A stretch of 64,000 bases of DNA from Tribonema minus (Eukaryota > Sar > Xanthophyceae > Tribonematales > Tribonemataceae): positions 1,612,001-1,676,000 of the forward strand of contig JAFCMP010000223.1 in NCBI GenBank assembly GCA_017506865.1, read 5' to 3'. A model generated the notes under the pieces. That model was not told the origin of the DNA. It was given only the letters and a program-made list of their open reading frames with translations, and did no database searches. Position numbers and translations under genes: made by a program. This document shows, one piece after another, positions 20,927 through 32,200 of the stretch. Each line of letters opens with the position of its first letter. Position 1 is the stretch's first letter.

Positions 20927-23900
20927 ATGGCGAAGTCCCGCTTCGAGTATGTGAGGAATTTTGAGCTGGCGGACTCTCTGGTGCCTGGCTGCTGCATAGT
21001 GGTGCGAGTGGACGGCCACAAGTTCACACGCTTCACCAAGACCCACAGCTTCGATAAGCCAAATGACAGCAGGGGTTTGCAGCTGATGAACGAGGTACAG
21101 GACACAAAATATTGCTGTTTAGCCAATGAGTATGTTGTCCTTCCAACACACTGGCGAACAACATTTCAGATGAGCAATGGCGCGTCCCTCTGTGAAGCAG
21201 AAGCGCTGATCACAGTTCTCTCTATCACCTGTTTGGTGCCTGCTGCTGCATTCTCAGCCGTCTTGATCTTCTTCTCGTTTTCTGCTGATGCTGTGCCTGA
21301 GCAGTGCGCAAAGGCAGTGATGCTGGAGTGGTCGGATATCGTCATGGCATATGGTCAGAGTGATGAGTACAGCTTCCTCCTGCCAGCTTGGTCGGACCTG
21401 TACAACAGGTGCAACCACACGATTACTTATTGCATGGTGTTCATCTGGTAATTGTCCAATTGAGTGCACATTGCAAGCCGCATGATCCTAATGAAGACCT
21501 GGGGCGGCATTGAGACGAGCAAGTGATGGACTGTAGACTAGATGGCCAGCTCTTTATCACGGCAAGGCGATCCTGACTGCAAATATCTTGAGTAATGACA
21601 CAGCTGCCGTCGAATGTTTGCTCAATTTATTATTCGAGGCTGATGTTCAGGTGTCCCGAAGGGGAGTCACATCGATTGTGAGTCTCTAATCACTGCATCA
21701 GGTCACCTGTGCCTCAAGTTGTTTGGCCGAGGTGGTATTGGAGACCTCACCCCTAGCGCACACTGCAGCATCAGGGGGTCAATTGTTGTGCAGTGTCTCT
21801 TATCGCTCTAGTGACGCCAGAGGGCCATTCTTTGTCATTGTCTCTACGCTACTATAAATGAGAATTCAAAAGCCACGGTGGCGGCCGCCCACGGCTGCTC
21901 ACACACGCAGGCATGCGTACGCTGCGGCGCACACGTTCAAAGGCACCGACATCCAAGTCTTGTTTCTTTGTACCACCATCTTCGTAGTACAATATCCGTA
22001 TCTGTCTGAAGTGTTCTGCTCTGAAGCAAGTTGGCAGTTGATCTTGGGGTGCTCTGACCAGCCAATGGGATTACACGCTGTTGCTTTCTGGGTTAAATTG
22101 TGGACAGTGCTACTTCTGTTGTCTACTGCAGCGTGCCTCTGATCGGTGGTAGCGGTGGTGTTGACTAGCTGCCGCTATTTCTTGGCAGCAATCTGAGAAG
22201 GAAGGACAACACAACAACTAACCGCCATTTCTTGGCAGCAATTTGAGAAGGACTTCGACAATTAAACTTCAGCATGCCCTGGCGCTACTGCTCTTTTTCT
22301 CGAGCGTGCATGTAAGCCGTCCCCACTGTCTGAATTTGTCAGAGCGGCGTTGTACTGTCCACATCGTGTAGCTGATGACTTCAGAGCGTTCGTGACCACG
22401 CAGCAACAGGCTTCCGCAATAGTATCATGCGTGCAGCACAGGCATCCCCTCAGGCCTATCAGCACTGTTTCTGTTTGCAGTGAATACACTACACGCTTAT
22501 TAGTGCTGTTCTCGCGTGCACTGCAGGCGCGCCTCCAAGCTGTCATCATCGTTCGCGTCCCTGTTCGCGTCGTCGTACGTTTTCCTGTGGCCCAAGTTCT
22601 TTGGTGACGCTCCGCTGCAGTCAGCGCCGGCCTTTGACGGCAGGGCCATTGCATATCCCACCCCAGCTCATGTCAGGTGCGGACAATGTGAATGGCGTGC
22701 GCACGTGCATGTCTGAGCGTTGGCTGGGTTAGGGTGAGGCGTACAATCAGGGTTTGGTTTAGGGTTCAGGTGAGGGCCCTGCAGATGCAAGTCGCGCTCG
22801 CTGAGCTCAGCAGAGTCAAGTTGGTTTTAGCGCTGTATGAGATGGCATTGCTCATAACGTTTTCATGAGCGCTGCTGTAGTCAGGTGCCGCATCCTCCAG
22901 AACTCGCCGTCACATTGTGCGCGGCCATTCAGCATCAGGCACATGTGTAACAGCGCTGGCAGTGGAACAAAGGGTGCGGACAGCAGCATTTCCTGGCAGC
23001 CGCAATAAACATTGATGACTCAACCTGGCATCTGGCATCTGCACAAGTGAACCTAACCTTAACCCCAACCCTAGCTCAGCGCGGCTCGTGTGTAACCGTG
23101 TGTAGGGCGCCAGCGCAGGCGCACATCTCGCAACAGTTTCGCACAAGCCACGTCCCGGTGTGAGCAGCCGGGCCGTTGACACTGCCCGTTTGCGCACGGC
23201 AACGACTGAAGGAAGTCAAGTGCAGGTGCACCCATTCGGTTCTCTGCCGTACCCCTAGGAACACAGTTCCTCACACCCTCAAGTCGTCTATGCATGCCCC
23301 CCATGTCCGTCCGCAGGGACTACTTTGCGTGGCGCCAGGCCGACTGCCACATCAACAATCTGTACAACACCGCTTTCTGGAGCATTGTCAAGAGCGGGTT
23401 GTCAACGCAGGCAAGAGAGTTTGCCTGCGAGCGACCACTACTTCAAGTATTTTTCAAACACACTGCGTACTTGGAGCGCAGCAACCCTGTCGCAAGCCTG
23501 GGCTCCGATGATCGGAAATTATTTGCAGTTTTTGGGTCCACTGTTTAGGTCCAAGCACGTATGCACTGCTTGAAGGCAAGGGGGTCCGCCATCATGCAGC
23601 TGTTCCGTGATGGTCAGCCAACACGACTTCAACACTGTGTCGTGTTTGTCCTTCAGCGCTGCTCGCATTGGGCGCTGCACCAGCACGCATGATGAGCACT
23701 GCGGCAGTGCGTACGTATGTATTCGAAGGCCATGCGTAGAGTCGACATCTGCTGGTACATAGGTAGCAGCTTGTGTCGGCGTACTGCCGTCTGTGCAGCA
23801 GTTGACCATTGCTTCAGCGGGCGAACACTAATTAACCGTTCTGTGAGTTAATACTCCAACTTCAACTGTTGGTACGCTGTTCTTTGAAGATGGGCCAATG

Positions 23901-26380
23901 TGTGCGGTGTACAGAACCTCCGCAGCCTCTCTGCCAGCTCAAGGCTTGGAACACTCTGTTCAGCTGTGGCCAGCGTGACAAACGCCTCGCAACTCCATAC
24001 CTAAAAGTGCATGCGCACGGAAGCGTCACAACGCTGTCCGAGTGGAGCGTCACTGAGTGGAGCGTCTCCTTCAACTGACACGGCAACGCTCACTCGCAGT
24101 GGTTGTACTGTCAGAGAGAACCTCAGGTCTGTGCGTACCTGTCTGCTTACCTGTTGCGCGTTGGAACGGTGCACGCGCGGTCGGACAGGAGTCAGAAAAG
24201 GCGCTGGCGGGAACGTCGGCAGCGGAGAAGAACGAGCTGCTGTTCAAGCGGTTTGGCATTAACTACAACAACGTGAGATTCTTATGCTCGTTCCCTGTCA
24301 TGATTGCTCGAAGAATGCATCCATGAATTGCTCCTATGCTTTGCGAATGATGTCGCTGTTGCTCAGGTATCATCCATGCGTGGGCCATTTGGCTCTGTCA
24401 CGCATGTTGTCTAGCGCTGTCGCTCCTCAGCAGGCACGTCTGTCAGTGTGCCTACTGCGTGTACATTACGCTAACTCAGGAGCAGGGTAGCGCTCGCGCG
24501 AGCGGGCAACAATGCTTTGTTCAAGAGCAAGGTGAAGCCCAGGTGCCAGCCCCACTGTGTAGCAATGTAGCCGCACAGACGCCCGATTGGAATTTGCTCC
24601 CATGGCAACGCTCTATATGTGGGGTAGGCATGTCAGCAGCTGTCGCCCCTCTGCATACATACTGCCTCCCAAGCGCTGCGCTGATGCACTGAGGGGCACG
24701 AGCTTGGGTGGATGAATGCCTGCGCACCTCCGGAGGTTTGCCCGCCCCGTGCTTTTGTGTGATGTGAGCGAGCAACGGTAAGCGTGCCACCGATGTGCGC
24801 GTCTATATGTGTATTTTTTAGCACATGTATATCTAGGTACATGTCTATTGGTGGAAGACATTCGTGGCTGAGCACACCTTGTCACCTATGTCAAACCTTA
24901 CAATCTTTTTATTTGGTTTTCATGAACTTCTTGTATGCATCGACCAAATGCACTCAATGGTGTCCTTCCTGTGCAGGAGCCCGAGATGTACCGCAAGGGC
25001 ACGGTCATCTGCCGGCAGGGCGAGCTGGCGCTCACACGCCCAAATGCCAGAAACAAGAAGGTGAATGGCGGCACAAATTTGCTTGGTACTCGTCCATGTG
25101 AAGCTTGGTTCTGAAAGCTCTACAAGTACTACGAAGTACTTCTGTTTATTTTTGCTTGATGGGCCAAAAAAACTGTATCACTCAGACTGTGCTGTTTAGA
25201 CACTATTGACGCCCAAGCGCCAGAAACAAAAAAGGTGACATGCAGCATAGATTTGCTTGATGCATGTAATTTTGAAGGATGACTCGTGCAAGCCCTACAG
25301 GTATTTTGTGCAGCTGGAAGAATGGCGGTGAGGGTTGTCATCTGCAAGAGCACCTGTCATGGCCTAACTCTACTTGTAGTTGCACCATGATGAGCGTGCA
25401 GCCGGCAATTTACAACAGCATGTGATGCATGTGGCGGCGCACTGTGCGCCCAAACGCCAGAAACAAGAAGGTGAGTGGCGGCACAGATCTGCATGATGCT
25501 TGTGCTTGTTATGTTGCAGGCTCTACTAGTATCCTTTGCAGCTGGAAGACTGGCACTGAAGGTCGCAGCCTGTAAGAGGACTTGTCATGGCCTAACTCTA
25601 AGTAGTCGCACCACAACGGGCGTGCAGCCGGCATTTCTTGATAGTGCGCAATGCGTGTGGCGCACTGTCGAGCGCAAACACATTGGCCTGCCAAGGAATG
25701 CGTTGCTGGTACCAGCATACGTGTGTACAACTTCTTGCCCATCACTGACGGCGCTGCCTCCCCACAAAATGATTTCGCTTTTGTGTCACACCGCCCTCTC
25801 TGCCCGGCACATGCGTACTGTGATCGCTGCCGACATTACGCCAGCCGCGTGTGCGCGCTGCCCCTCGCCCTCCGCACGCCACGCTTTCACCCCATTTTTA
25901 CTGACCGCCGGTAGCGCGTTGTGCTGAGCGCTGCTGCCGCTGCAGGCGCGCGCCCGCGCGGAGGCCGATGCACGCGGCGACGGCACCGCGCTCGCCACCC
26001 ACCACGTCGACATCATAGGCGAGGCCTTCTGGGCGCAGCGGCCGGCGCTGCTGCGGCCCGACGGCAGGTCGCTTACGACGCCGCAGCAGCAGTGCTCAGC
26101 ACTTGATGCGTCGTCATCATCGCTCAGCGCCTTGGACGATGGCGACAAGGTGACTGGGCGGCAGTGCTCAACGGCTGCTGCAATTGCAGCTGGCGCTGGG
26201 GCAGCGCCGCTCGGCACTTCAACTGGTGACGTGCCAGCACTCACAGATGGCGAATCTGACGCGAGTGAACGGGCTCTACTGGAGGCCACTCTCGCTGCCT
26301 CGAAGGTGGACATGCAGCTAAGCCGGTCAGACGCTGTTGCTGTTTATTCTGGTGCAGCAGCGAGCAATGGCGCGTCGTGA
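20927..26380 (+). CDS. THG1: tRNA-His guanylyltransferase
   Basis: Seven exons: 20927-21094, 21305-21408, 22527-22676, 23317-23410, 24189-24272, 24977-25060 and 25946-26380, 372 aa. The enzyme adds a guanosine to the 5' end of tRNA-His (3'-5' addition), needed for histidyl-tRNA synthetase recognition. Seen: [16 protein letters not shown] start, [12 protein letters not shown] with Asp29 and Gly30, [10 protein letters not shown] with Asp76 and Glu77 (the metal-binding carboxylates at the same numbers as in human THG1), [41 protein letters not shown] and [10 protein letters not shown]. The core is complete. After about residue 270 there is a Ser/Ala/Thr-rich tail of about 100 residues that I do not recognise. 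The intron after exon 4 seems to start with GC (23411), not GT. Intron 6 holds three tandem copies of the exon 6 end. Confidence 0.97.
25030..25680 (+). repeat. About 240-bp tandem repeat starting in THG1 exon 6
   Basis: The last 25 bases of exon 6 plus donor (CGCCCAAATGCCAGAAACAA then GAAGGTGA) recur at about 25209 and 25449. Each is followed by similar intron sequence (TGGCGGCACA, TTTGCAGCTGGAAGA, GTCATGGCCTAACTCTA, GTGCAGCCGGCA). All three copies have a usable GTGA donor, so alternative donors about 165 and 405 bases downstream are possible, although the sequence between is not coding. Confidence 0.9.
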
Positions 26381-29299
26381 GCGCCGACGCACGCAGCGCG
26401 GCGTGACCTGCTGCCGTGTCAATCGTGGTGTGCGTGATTCGCTGTCCGCGTTGACGTGTTACTGAGGTGGAGCGCTGTGGTGGCAGCGCTCCGCTACGAG
26501 AGCAGCACCGCTCAGGTGACGCAGTGTGCTGGCCAGGCCGCCACAGCTGCAGCTCTACTTGACACGCGAAGAAGAATAGCAGCGGCGCTTGCGGCAGGCT
26601 GTAGCCTTGTGCTGAGCATCAGCAACGCATTGCTGCCCCATTTGTGGCTGACCTTCAAGGTTCGCTGGCATCAGCAGCAGCGGTGGCAGCAGAGCACAGC
26701 AACAAAGGTCAAAGCGACTCGTGAAAACAGCAGTGGCTCTGTGTGTCAGTTGATGGCGCACAAGATGAACTTATGCGCTGAACAAGAGCCAGCGGCCGAA
26801 GAAGAGGTTGTTGTAAGGTCAGACAAGCCATGTTCAACTGAAGACTGCAGTGTTGCCCGTCAACGGCAGCCATTCACACCTTTGCGCTCGCCGACTGTTG
26901 CTGCGTTAGCCAGATCATCGCGCTTGCCGTAATCGGATGCATTACAGCAACAGGGGTGTCGGCGATGACAGTTGGGGCAAAGCTTACGAGGTTGCGTCCA
27001 TCAGCTCGAGCTCAGCCGCCGCTTCTCAATGGCAACACAGACCGTCTATGGGAACACCACATGTCAATTGACATCTGACGACATTCTTCTGTACAACAAC
27101 TTTGCTGACACCACTTGCCAACGATATGCTGCGCACACATGGTGAATGTTGCTCGCGCCTGTAGTAATGCGCCTGTAGGAATAGAACTCGTCTCAGAGTT
27201 GTGCTGATTGCGTTGCAAAGCACACGCTGTCAATGGTCCGTGCTGTTGGGGTCGCCTTGCAAATGTTGTGCGGCAGTGAAGCATATGCCACTCATCATTA
27301 AGCGGCACCATTGTACGACATGCCTGCTGCACTGTTGGTACCTTGCCATTACCCCTGTACCCTGCTGCTGGCAGGGCTTGAAGCGACACCCTTGGTGCTT
27401 CATGCATGAGCTGACTGCTGCAAGCGCCAGCCAGGCTGCTGCTGATGCTTGCGTTGGCAAAATGACAATTGCCGATGACGTTTGCAAAACCATTGTCTCA
27501 GCTAGTGAGTGCACGCTTGTCGACGATGGCTTGTGCCCTCGTTGTACGTATGGACTTGTATTTATAAAGGCCCAAGGGAGGCCGGGTTGCCTATGCAATC
27601 GAAAAGCTTGCGTCGTTGCACTGGCGTCTGTGTACACCACTCGATATGCATGATAGCAAGCTCAGGAGAACCGCACAATGTCCGCTTTGGAGTCTGTGCA
27701 TGTCTGTGATTTTTCATCACAGGTCACATGATACTCTCAACTCCAATTGTTACTCAAAGCTCACTTCCCAAGTGTCGAGCAAGCATGGGCTAATGCTGAT
27801 GCGCATGCATGGTTCATGCATGCATGGTTCAAGGAGCAGTTGCAGATAAAATGGCTGACGATGGAAGCAGTGCATGACTTTCTTTTTGAAGCATATGTAG
27901 ACAGTACAGCAGTTCCTTCATAAATACAAGTCCACAAGTACTCAGCGCAGACTAGGCTGCTGCGTTGACGCAAGCTTTTCGATTGCATAGGCAACCCGGC
28001 CTCCCTTGGGCCTTTATAAATACAAGTCCATACGTACACAGCGCAGACTAGGCTGCTGCGTTGACGCAAGCTTTTCGATTGCATAGGCAACCCGGCCTCC
28101 CTTGGGCCTTTATAAATACAAGTCCATACGTACAGCAGTCACAGGAGCTCTGAGTGCTGGAGCTTCAGCAGGGGCGGCAATTTCTGCCAAACACAACAAT
28201 ACACGCACACTGTGCAGAAATCGTGGCCAATCAAGCAAAGTCGGTGCTGGCGAATTTGGTGTATTTACTTCAAACGCCATTTCAACTTCATCTTCACCAC
28301 GGTGTACTGTCAAGTGAGTTGTGTGTGTGTGAATCAACCTCAAATGGTCGGTACTGAGGCTTCAGGAAAGTCCAACTTCTACCTTGTAAACCAGGACATC
28401 GGCTTGGTGAATGCCAGATGCTTCCTACAATGCAAGACGGCTTCAGAGCACTGACGCAGCAGTGCATATGAGTGCCTGCCGTTGCACATTGCTGGCATTG
28501 CAACAACGCTGCTGCGCCGCTATCCTGTGCCGGTAGCATGTGCAAGAGGGTACTGGACCCATTGCACAGGCTGGCAGTTACAGCTGGCGTTAGACGCGCC
28601 TGAACACAACCAGTGCAGTGATCCCCTGCACAACGGCTGTGCGCCCTAAAGGCCCTTGCGCTGCCGACAAGCATCGGTGCATGAAATTGCTGCCGCATCA
28701 AAACTGCCCCGGCAGCAGGCTGCAAATCAGTGCTGGTGTCGCCGGCGGCCATCCTCTGCAGAGGACAAGTGCACCAGAAATTCGTAACAGGAAGCTCTGC
28801 TGCACGGCACTGGAAGTGAAGCTCAACAGCGTTACCTCAAGGGCAGGCTGTGCAATGGAAGGACTTCCCGGGATTTTTGCCCGTTTTCCATGCCGGAACT
28901 CTTGCCCGATCTGGATGCACACCCTGCGACCACGATGGCGATTTCTGCAGCACGCTCTGCTCAAATGCGCAGCAACCTCAACTGCACTCGGGACGCCCAC
29001 CACTGCGAGCTCGCGTTCAACAGGTCTGTGCATGCCCTTCAGGTGTTCATAGTCTTGAAGTACGCGGCGGCGCTTCATAGAAGCGCGCAATCGCAAACTG
29101 AGGATGAACTGATGACGAACGCGCTGCAGCTCCTGTCAGCAGCGGCAGCGGCGGCATGAGTATACTTCAGGCGTACTTGAGACACACACACACTTCGAGC
29201 GCGCTGGAAGCATGCGCTTGCGGTCAGGCTTGCCAGCGACTCGCGCCAACGCCACACTGCTCAGCAGCAGCGGCGGCGGCTCAAGACGCCGACACACTG
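26381..29299. other. Convergent intergenic region between THG1 and SUMF1
   Basis: No gene is recognised with confidence. Weak candidates on the plus strand are a Cys-containing open frame after an acceptor at 27375-27653 (HPWCFMHEL, LCPRCTYGLVF) and one at 28890-29159 (MPELLPDLDAHPATT start, Ala-rich end). Neither shows a family motif or a partner exon. The block 27544-28133 holds a perfect inverted/direct repeat (separate entry). Confidence 0.4.
27544..28133. repeat. Three identical copies of a 71-bp unit, one inverted
   Basis: The 71 bases at 27544-27614 are the exact reverse complement of 27967-28037, and the same 71 bases recur in direct orientation at 28063-28133, 96 bases on. The unit contains TTTATAAAGGCCCAAGGG and its complement. 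Between the two direct copies lies a repeated AGCGCAGACTAGGCTGCTGC. Identity over three copies implies recent copying or active homogenisation. RNA crossing the region could fold into a long hairpin with a loop of about 350 bases. Confidence 0.95.
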
Positions 29300-32200
29300 C
29301 TACAGCTCCTGCTCGGCGGGCGCAGCAGCGCCATCGGTGGCGGCAGGCGCGGGGAAGTCGGCCGCGCAGCGCAGGCCCTGATTGCTAGTGCCACTCTCCG
29401 CGTCCGTCTTCGTGCGCGCAGCGACGCGGTACCTGGCCATCGACGCAGAACGGACAGTGACACAGTATCTCAGGTCAGAGGGTATGTATGACGGTTGTGC
29501 GACAGCCACTGCGGAGGTGCGCGCAGCCAGAATTCAGAGTCGGTTTCTGCGCTACGTAGAATATGTGTACACAGGCATGGCACATGCATCGCTGCGAGAG
29601 AAGGGCTGTCTTTGTGCGCCGCGCAATGCGGTTTCTGGCCATCGGTGCAGAACAACAACAACAGCATAAGTCAGAGAGATTTGTGCGGGTGCACGCAACT
29701 GCTCTGCCGGCTTGAGCACGTTCGTAAATCTTGACCATGTGGGGTAGATAGACACAATGCGCTGCACAGTTCCCTGCAAGTTGCTGGTATCGGTCTCCGC
29801 ATGTGTCTTTGTGCAAGCCACAACAAAGGGGGGTCACCCGCAAGAGACCACTAATGTGGGCTACTGGATAACAGATGTCAGCGGGCATGCACTGCGCGTG
29901 CGAACATTAGTGAGGGGTTGTTGCGCAGAGCCATGTTTCATAAATGACGTTTCAATTACATGTGAAGTTACATGTTGTGGTATGTAGGGACCCGCGCAAT
30001 AATGGCACGTGCATTTGCAGTTTCGGATACATGGGACAATTGCATGTGCGCTATCGTGTCGCAATCATCTGTACCCTGTCCTGTGTAGTGACTTGGCCTG
30101 ACGGCGTTCAAGAAAGTTGACGACGTCAGGAAGGGGGGAGGGGGGGGGGGGGGGGGGGGGGGCTGGCATCTTCTGCAGACCAATTCGCCATCAGCTTGCC
30201 CACCCCCTCACCCCTCTTCACAGGGCAACCCATGCGGGATCCCACACGCAAAACCTCCCACCCATGATCGCAAGGTCACGTGTAACTTCAAGTGCGGTCA
30301 CATGGGCACACAGTGCCGAACTATAACGCTCGCGCACCTGTAGCAGTAGCTCTGGTGGCACAGAAAGCTGCCTCCCTTCTTGACCTTTTCTGCTGCTGCG
30401 CCTGGGCTGTGCGGCCGCACCCTCTGACCGCGAGCCTTCTGCCTATCTGCAAGGTTGTTGGGCAAAACAGCAATTGTTGGACGCAGGGCTTTCGAGTGCG
30501 GCTCTACTAGCCCCGCCCTAACCCTAACCCTAACCCTGGCTTTGAGTGTTGGGCAAAACGGCAACCGTTGGAGGCAGGGCCTTCAATTGCGGCTCTACTA
30601 TTCCAAAGCTACCCTTACCCTAACCCTAGCGTAACTGTAAGACGCGCTGCGAACTGCATTGCGGTCCATGTAAACGTCACACAAACACATACGCGAATAC
30701 ACATGCATACATGCATGCAAGAGGCGGCTCTGCTTGATGAATCGCCACACGTGCATCTGTACAGACGCACTTTTGCGCATGCGCATGCATACCAGACAAA
30801 TGTCTGCTGACTCGGCGTGCCAACACGCGCTTGGAAGTTATGCATGTGCCCATGAAACTGCACAAGATCGAGAGCGTGCAGCGCACTTCATATTCATTCG
30901 CGCTTTGTTGAGTGGGCTTGCGGTCAAATACAGGGGGTCCATCTACATACATCCATCTAATGCCTCGTCGCAATACCAGGCACCGATCATTTTTTTTTGT
31001 GTATGCTTCCCTGTAATATATATGAAGGCACTTGCGGCTAACCATCCCTTGTCACCTAGAGCTCAACGATCTTCTTGATTCGTTTTTCACATATATATAT
31101 ATATATATATATATAGCAGGCTTTGATGGGCTACAGTGCCTGAGGGCATGACCATGAGCCACTCAGAGTTGGAGGTACCACACTCTTGACCAAGGGGGGA
31201 TTCATCATCTGCATCATACCATAAAGTGGTTATTCTAAGCGTAGTGACAAGGCCATAGCATACTCGCGGGCAGCACTTGCATAAACCTACAAGCTATCAA
31301 GGCAAACTACCAGTTGCTGGCTTTTCAGTCTGCCTGTTGATTAGACAGTAACAGCATCCAGAGGCAGTTACGTCAGTGACGTCAGTTACGCTCTCTGACC
31401 TGTCCACTCGTCGCTGGTCCACTCCCACACGTTGCCCACCATATCGTACAGGCCCAGCTCATTTTGCGGCGGAAATGCCCCTACGGGGGACGTGAAGGCG
31501 TGCGCGTCCCCCACTTGAGCGCTGCTGTGCTGACTGTCGTGCGGAAACGTCCCCTGAGCAGCATTATCAAGAGTCCAACGGAGAAATTCGGGTGTGACGT
31601 GGGTGTCATGCGGAAACGCTCGCTGTTGCTATCTCGACTTGAAGAGCGGAATTGTCAACGAGAGGTGGAGAAGACGAGCTTGAATTCGTCTCCTTGCACT
31701 GGAAGCAACTGTGGTCCAAAGGAACTACTGCAATGGCTGTCATCATGTGTAAATGCAGGGACCAGCAAGATCGGACATGCAGCAGTTGACGGCATGCGTG
31801 GGGGGAGGAAGGCGCGCAATGCTCACATCTACCTGGCATACTCCAGTGACATTGGCATTGCATTATATACCTAGCCGGTCACTGCCTGCACCTGAAAGAC
31901 GCTGGCTGTGTGCTGGCCGATTGGCATTGGCTCCGACATTAGCTACAGTACCCGCCCCAGGGGTAAAGGGGCCACTCCTGCACATCTACAGACCTACCTA
32001 CATGCACGCTTCAGCAAATACCAGATACCTACACCATCACTGTCCGCACCTTAAATATGTTGGCCCTGTGCTTGCCGTCCGGTACTAACTGGTCGCCCCA
32101 GGGGTACACTGGCCTCTTCTGCAGATCTACATACCTACCTACATGGCACGCTTGAACCAAGAATAGTATTACTACCCCATCACTGTCCGCACCTGAAAGA

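Noticed and set aside
29382-29480. Plus-strand frame with [18 protein letters not shown] followed by a GT, at first read as an exon
   Set aside because: The minus strand here is the last exon of SUMF1 (YRVAARTK ... RCAAD), which joins in phase to the exon with both catalytic cysteines. The plus frame is its shadow.
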